Below the pieces are notes generated by a model. It was not told where the DNA came from. It ran no database searches and was given only the letters and a program-made list of their open reading frames with translations. From Moraxellaceae bacterium (GTDB lineage Bacteria > Pseudomonadota > Gammaproteobacteria > Pseudomonadales > UBA3067), in assembly GCA_002401525.1 (NCBI GenBank), contig NVTH01000112.1, positions 1,791 through 11,325 on the forward strand: DNA of 9,535 nucleotides. Direction: 5' to 3'. Shown one piece after another: positions 6,694 through 9,535 of this stretch (position 1 is the stretch's first letter; every line of letters starts with the position of its first letter). A program made the position numbers and the translations under genes.

Positions 6694-7428
6694 TTAATCG
6701 AACTGCTCTAGAGGAATCACTTGTTTGCTAAAGGACTGACCGTCGAAATTGAGCACCCAAAGCTGTTGATCCCAATCCCCCAGTACCCAACGTGTGCAGG
6801 GTTGATCATTGACTTGCAGTGAATGTTTATTGGGGCGATGAGTATGACCGTGTATTAACGTGTCTACCTGATGCTCGCTCATGATGTCTACCACCGCGTC
6901 GGGGGTCACATCCATTAGGTAAGTTTGTTTGTCAGCACTTTTTTGTTGGCTGGCTTGGCGCAGTTGTTGCGCAATGGCCAATCGCTCAGGGAGAGGTTTG
7001 GTGAGGAAATCCGCTTGCCAGTCTGGATCGCGGATTTGTTGGCGAAACTGCATGTACTCGAGGTCTCGGGTACACAAGCTGTCGCCGTGCATTAATAAGA
7101 CCCTTTTTCCTAAAATGGTTTCTACCGTCGGGTCTTCGAGCATGCGGCTGCCCGTTTGCTGGGTAAAATCATGACCCAGTAAAAAGTCCCGATTGCCATG
7201 CATGATGGCGAGCTCTATGCCCCTGTCAGAAAGCGCCCTGAGCTGTTTTTTGACGGACTGAATCAAATCATTTTGGTAGTCGTCGCCCACCCAAACTTCG
7301 AAAAAGTCACCGAGAATATACAGCGACTGAGTGGAAGAGGGCAGGTTCTGGCACCAACGTAGAAACGCCCGGGTAATGTCCGGGCGCTCCGTTTCTAGAT
7401 GTAGGTCAGAAATAAAATAACAGCTCAT
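6694..7428 (-). CDS. lpxH: UDP-2,3-diacylglucosamine diphosphatase LpxH
   Basis: The 244-residue calcineurin-like phosphoesterase (E. coli LpxH has 240) hydrolyses UDP-2,3-diacylglucosamine to lipid X and UMP. This is the fourth step of lipid A synthesis, at the cytoplasmic face of the inner membrane. All dimetal motifs are present: SDLHL (D8, H10), LGDFFEVWVGDD (D41), GNRD (N79), MHGDSLCT (H114) and HGHTHRP (H194, H196), with positions nearly identical to the E. coli enzyme. It lies 39 nt downstream of ppiB on the same strand and is probably cotranscribed. ATG 7428 is placed as in homologues, but no Shine-Dalgarno sequence precedes it (GTAGCCCCC), so expression may depend on coupling with ppiB or on leader structure. 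The mRNA 3' end runs into the C-rich repeat. Confidence 0.97.
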   Translation of the reverse strand: MSCYFISDLHLETERPDITRAFLRWCQNLPSSTQSLYILGDFFEVWVGDDYQNDLIQSVKKQLRALSDRGIELAIMHGNRDFLLGHDFTQQTGSRMLEDPTVETILGKRVLLMHGDSLCTRDLEYMQFRQQIRDPDWQADFLTKPLPERLAIAQQLRQASQQKSADKQTYLMDVTPDAVVDIMSEHQVDTLIHGHTHRPNKHSLQVNDQPCTRWVLGDWDQQLWVLNFDGQSFSKQVIPLEQFD

Positions 7429-7467
7429 GGGGGCTACAGAGTACTTCTTAGTCGGTAAAGGGTCGGA

Positions 7468-7986
7468 TTACTCGTCTTCAGCAATGCGGCTTGCTTTAGT
7501 AATAAAGACGGGGTCTTTAGGCACATCTTGATGATGACCCGTGGTGCCAGTAGCGACTTTTTTAATCTTATCTACCACGTCCATGCCTTCGGTGACTTTG
7601 CCAAATACGGCGTAGCCCCAGCCTTGGTTTGTTTTCGCAGTGTGGTCAAGGAAGGCGTTGTCGGTGATATTAATAAAAAACTGTGCAGTGGCTGAATGAG
7701 GGTCGTTGGTACGCGCCATGGCGAGTGTGCCGTTGGTGTTTTTCAGCCCATTGTCAGCTTCGTTTTCTAGCGCAGCTCTTTCGCCCTTTTTCTCATTCAT
7801 GTCTTTGTCCATGCCGCCGCCTTGAACCATGAAGTCATCGATGACGCGATGGAAAATAAGGTCGTCGTAAAACCCTTCATCGACGTAGCTAAGGAAGTTC
7901 TCCACTGTTTTTGGAGCTTTTTCCGTATTGAGTTCGATGATTATTTCGCCGTAGCTGGTTTCGAGTTTAACTTGAGGGTCGCTCAT
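7468..7986 (-). CDS. ppiB: Cytoplasmic peptidyl-prolyl cis-trans isomerase, cyclophilin type
   Basis: The 172-residue single-domain cyclophilin has no signal peptide and therefore matches cytoplasmic PpiB (164 residues in E. coli) rather than periplasmic PpiA. It catalyses cis-trans isomerisation of X-Pro bonds during protein folding. The active site segment [13 protein letters not shown] contains R47, F52 and Q55 in the spacing of human CypA R55/F60/Q63. '[17 protein letters not shown]' and '[10 protein letters not shown]' complete the substrate groove. The start at ATG 7986 is supported by AAGGA (7998-7994), six bases upstream. It is the first gene of a ppiB-lpxH unit. In pseudomonads these two genes lie close to glnS and cysS, which are absent from the upstream side here. 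Confidence 0.97.
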   Translation of the reverse strand: MSDPQVKLETSYGEIIIELNTEKAPKTVENFLSYVDEGFYDDLIFHRVIDDFMVQGGGMDKDMNEKKGERAALENEADNGLKNTNGTLAMARTNDPHSATAQFFINITDNAFLDHTAKTNQGWGYAVFGKVTEGMDVVDKIKKVATGTTGHHQDVPKDPVFITKASRIAEDE

Positions 7987-8072
7987 GAAAAGTCCTTACA
8001 TAGGTTTAAAGGGTGCTTGAATAATTTAGGCTGAAGTCTCGATTTCGACCCAGTAGTCCGAAATAGTCGACG

Positions 8073-8099
8073 TTGAGTGCTATGGGGCTTAGCTATAAT
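8073..8099 (+). promoter_or_regulatory. Promoter-like sequence facing a gene-free stretch
   Basis: A perfect TATAAT at 8094-8099 is preceded by TTGAGT (8073-8078) with a short 15-bp spacer, or GTTGAG with 16 bp. A start near 8106 would transcribe rightward into DNA with no recognisable gene for about 490 bp. In related bacteria cysS or glnS often sits divergently from ppiB, so this could be a relict promoter, or the promoter of an unrecognised small RNA. Confidence 0.4.
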
Positions 8100-8348
8100 G
8101 CTAGCCTCTCCAAAGTATGTGCCGATCAAAGGATTGCCTTATGGTTTAAAGGACATCGATTGACGACGTTTTTGAAGATGGGTGAGACTGGCAGCCGGTA
8201 ACGGTCGATTCTAATTAAATGCGCGGCAATGATAAACCCTAAAGTGTTAGAAATATTTGCTAGTTAACCCGTTGGATTGATATTTCGGTACAAAATTGTC
8301 AGAGTCAGTCGTTATTTGAGGCGATCGGTCGTAAGGTGAATTGTTTCC

Positions 8349-8413
8349 TTGAGGCTATTAGTTGAAGCGAGTCATTAAGGCGACCCATTGAAACCATCAT
8401 TTGAAGCCATCAA
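8349..8413. repeat. 13-bp tandem array, five units
   Basis: Five consecutive units of exactly 13 bp begin at 8349, 8362, 8375, 8388 and 8401, each of the type TTGAAGCGATCAN. Positions 1, 2, 4, 7 and 9 are invariant. An isolated related 13-mer (TTGAGGCGATCGG) lies at 8316-8328, and a degenerate sixth unit may follow 8413. The 13-bp period is not a codon multiple and the region is non-coding. Confidence 0.8.
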
Positions 8414-8466
8414 TTAATGAGTTTATGGAGGGCATTGATCGGGTTTTGTCCTAGATTTGATTTATC

Positions 8467-8522
8467 TTTGCTGTACTATATTTGCTGCACTGTATCTACT
8501 GCACTGTATCTGGTGCAGTATG
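8467..8522. repeat. 14-bp tandem array, four units
   Basis: The units start at 8467, 8481, 8495 and 8509. The core CTGCACTGTATCT occurs twice identically (8485-8497 and 8499-8511), while the outer units are degenerate. It lies about 80 bp upstream of the chosen start of the exported His/Cys-rich protein. Confidence 0.85.
8497..8520. promoter_or_regulatory. Perfect 8-bp dyad, candidate operator
   Basis: TACTGCAC (8497-8504) and GTGCAGTA (8513-8520) are exact reverse complements separated by eight bases. The dyad is formed by the last two units of the 14-bp array. Its size and symmetry suit a dimeric repressor or MerR-like regulator in front of a metal-response operon, but it matches no consensus I recognise, and no good promoter overlaps it. 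Confidence 0.4.
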
Positions 8523-8600
8523 AAAAATATCCATCCGACGGCTGTGGGGTTTGCAGGTTGGCTTTGTGTACAGGATAGGGCTACCAGTGGCTTGACAGTG

Positions 8601-9059
8601 ATGACTTTAATAATTCGAAAAAATATCTCTTATTTGCTAATCCTAATGATGGCTATGCAATCCATGGCAGTCATGGCCAATGAGCATCTCATGCACGGTC
8701 AGCAGATAACTCATGAGAGTATTCAGCAAGCCCATAAATCGAGCGTCAACCCTATTGATCATCATCGGACGAAAGTCCTTCTCGCGTTAACTTGGAAGGA
8801 TTCCAGTAGCGCTCCTTTAGCTGAACCGTTCGAAACCTCTTCTAGCAAGGATTATCGGAAAATCAGTGAGCATGCTAATCAAAGCGCGGCTGAAAAGCAT
8901 TGCTGCGATTGCCACACCCTTTTGTATAGCTTCCTCCTAAGTAATGAAGATCAGTTGGTTGCTGAAGTCCCTCATCGTACAGGCATGTCCGAATACCGGT
9001 TTTCCTTCCTTTCTTCTCTGAATTTACCCGCTCTCCGTCCTCCAATTCGCAACGTTTAA
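8601..9059 (+). CDS. Small exported His/Cys-rich protein, possible metal-binding partner of efflux system
   Basis: From ATG 8601 the product has 152 residues and begins with a classical signal peptide: a basic n-region (RK), a hydrophobic core ISYLLILMMAMQSMAVMA and a likely cleavage after A26. There is no lipobox. The mature part is hydrophilic and carries ten histidines and a compact HCCDCH cluster (H100-C101-C102-D103-C104-H105), suggesting periplasmic binding of a soft metal such as Cu, Zn or Ag. I do not recognise a named family; small proteins of this kind often precede CzcC/CusC-type genes. The frame is open back to TTG 8457, but that extension is encoded by tandem repeats, and only the 8601 start exposes a normal signal peptide. 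ATG 8520 is a less likely alternative. No strong Shine-Dalgarno sequence is present. The next gene begins 201 bp downstream. Confidence 0.7.
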   Translation: MTLIIRKNISYLLILMMAMQSMAVMANEHLMHGQQITHESIQQAHKSSVNPIDHHRTKVLLALTWKDSSSAPLAEPFETSSSKDYRKISEHANQSAAEKHCCDCHTLLYSFLLSNEDQLVAEVPHRTGMSEYRFSFLSSLNLPALRPPIRNV

Positions 9060-9175
9060 TTCTTTACTAATCCCCATCGTCGATTCTGCTTGGAGTTCAG
9101 TGCTCTGAGTTGTTATTTCAGCCGATTCAGCTTGAAAGCGATGGTCTGGATGGAGCGTTACGTTGCTTTTTGATA

Positions 9176-9203
9176 GTTCATTTTATCGGGTTCATTTTAT
9201 TTG
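9176..9203. repeat. 14-bp tandem duplication
   Basis: GTTCATTTTATCGG (9176-9189) is followed directly by GTTCATTTTATTTG (9190-9203), matching at 11 of 14 positions. A more degenerate third unit may follow to 9217. It lies in the 201-bp gap before the efflux gene, which otherwise shows no gene or terminator. Confidence 0.6.
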
Positions 9204-9260
9204 GTTTATTGCAGACAGCTTGTTGAATTTTTGTTCGGCGGGTTTTAGAAGGACGTCATT

Positions 9261-9535
9261 ATGTTTTGTCGGTTATTTAATAAAGCGTCGCGCGCCATTG
9301 GTGGGTGCATGATTGGTGGGTGCATGATTGGTGGGTGCATGATTTATGGATGCTCAAGGGGGGGAGGTTCAAGGGGTGGATGCTCAGACAGCGCTCGAAT
9401 GGTAGGGTTGTATTGGGTTGTTCTGTGCACTATGTGCTTACCAGTGTCGACTTATGCGGCTAGCCCTGACAGTGACGAGCTGCAATGGCTTGAAAAACAA
9501 ATAGTTCAGCACCCAGAAATCGTGGCGGGTCGACA
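9261..9535 (+). CDS. TolC/CzcC-like outer-membrane efflux protein, N-terminal part (3' end outside window)
   Basis: An open frame runs from ATG 9261, with AGAAGGA about seven bases upstream, to the end of the window. After an unusual Gly/Cys/Met-rich stretch there is a hydrophobic signal-peptide core, VGLYWVVLCTMCLPVSTYA, ending at an AYA-type cleavage site. The mature start 'SDELQWLEKQIVQHPEIVAGR' resembles the first helix of CzcC/CusC family proteins (typically 'A...NPELAAAR'). Those proteins form the outer-membrane channel of tripartite RND metal exporters. A CzcB/CzcA-type pair would be expected downstream and was not visible. ATG 9399 is an alternative start giving a conventional ~20-residue signal peptide; the region before it, including a 15-bp triplication, could then be leader sequence. 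Identification rests on about 20 mature residues and context. Confidence 0.6.
   Translation, partial: MFCRLFNKASRAIGGCMIGGCMIGGCMIYGCSRGGGSRGGCSDSARMVGLYWVVLCTMCLPVSTYAASPDSDELQWLEKQIVQHPEIVAGR
9297..9341 (+). repeat. 15-bp perfect triplication in the start of the efflux gene
   Basis: ATTGGTGGGTGCATG occurs three times without any change (9297-9311, 9312-9326, 9327-9341). In frame with ATG 9261 it encodes Ile-Gly-Gly-Cys-Met three times. Each unit also carries GGTGG a few bases before an ATG, so the array multiplies a weak ribosome-binding site and start codon. A degenerate continuation (GGATGCTCAAGGG and relatives) extends to about 9386. Perfect identity implies recent slippage or ongoing length variation. 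Confidence 0.95.

Larger units (their letters stand above)
7987..8600. other. Gene-free region between ppiB and the metal-efflux locus
   Basis: About 610 bp lack a credible gene. From left to right they hold the ppiB leader and its ribosome-binding site, a plus-strand promoter-like pair (8073-8099), a 13-codon frame with a good Shine-Dalgarno sequence but a TTG start (8160-8201), a 13-bp tandem array (8349-8413), and a 14-bp array with a dyad (8467-8522). An open frame from TTG 8457 continues into the following gene, but its first 48 residues are largely encoded by the 14-bp array and are unlikely to be translated. Confidence 0.6.

Noticed and set aside
8349..8522. CRISPR array
   Set aside because: Units of 13-14 bp follow each other directly with no unique spacers and no cas genes are present.
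8457..8600. N-terminal extension of the His/Cys-rich protein from TTG 8457
   Set aside because: The extension is mostly translated tandem repeat, the start codon is TTG without Shine-Dalgarno, and it would bury the clear signal peptide beginning at 8601.

Overview
The window looks like chromosomal DNA of a marine-type gammaproteobacterium (Oceanospirillales/Alteromonadales/Pseudomonadales range). It combines an AcnB-type aconitase, the diiron tRNA hydroxylase MiaE, the lipid A enzyme LpxH and a cytoplasmic cyclophilin PpiB. All of these are Gram-negative core genes, and their closest-looking relatives are in that group. The species cannot be named from the sequence alone.

Layout. Bases 1-378 hold the C-terminal end of a Fic-family protein. 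Bases 504-2576 hold an AT-rich pair of genes, an EamA-type membrane transporter and a PlsC-type acyltransferase. Each is preceded by a copy of the same ~82-bp sequence, so the transporter lies between two direct repeats. A strong bidirectional terminator (2784-2811) separates this pair from acnB, which lies on the minus strand (2846-5410). A ~550-bp divergent spacer leads to miaE (5960-6562, plus strand). miaE converges on a minus-strand ppiB-lpxH unit (7986 to 6694), and a remarkable 10-bp tandem array fills the gap between the converging genes.

Bases 7987-8600 contain no convincing gene. They do contain an apparently orphan plus-strand promoter, a 13-bp tandem array and a 14-bp tandem array that ends in a perfect dyad. 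The right end starts what looks like a metal-efflux locus. It has a small exported His/Cys-rich protein (8601-9059), followed by the beginning of a TolC/CzcC-like outer-membrane efflux protein (9261 to beyond the window), whose N-terminal coding region contains a 15-bp triplication.

How the genes relate. acnB (TCA cycle), miaE (tRNA modification), lpxH (lipid A) and ppiB (protein folding) are housekeeping genes and, apart from ppiB-lpxH, appear to be separately transcribed. The Fic, EamA/PlsC and metal-efflux segments look like accessory material. No CRISPR array, transposase, rRNA or tRNA was recognised. The most distinctive property of the window is the density of short tandem arrays (periods 10, 13, 14, 14 and 15 bp), mostly in non-coding DNA, together with the 82-bp repeat pair.
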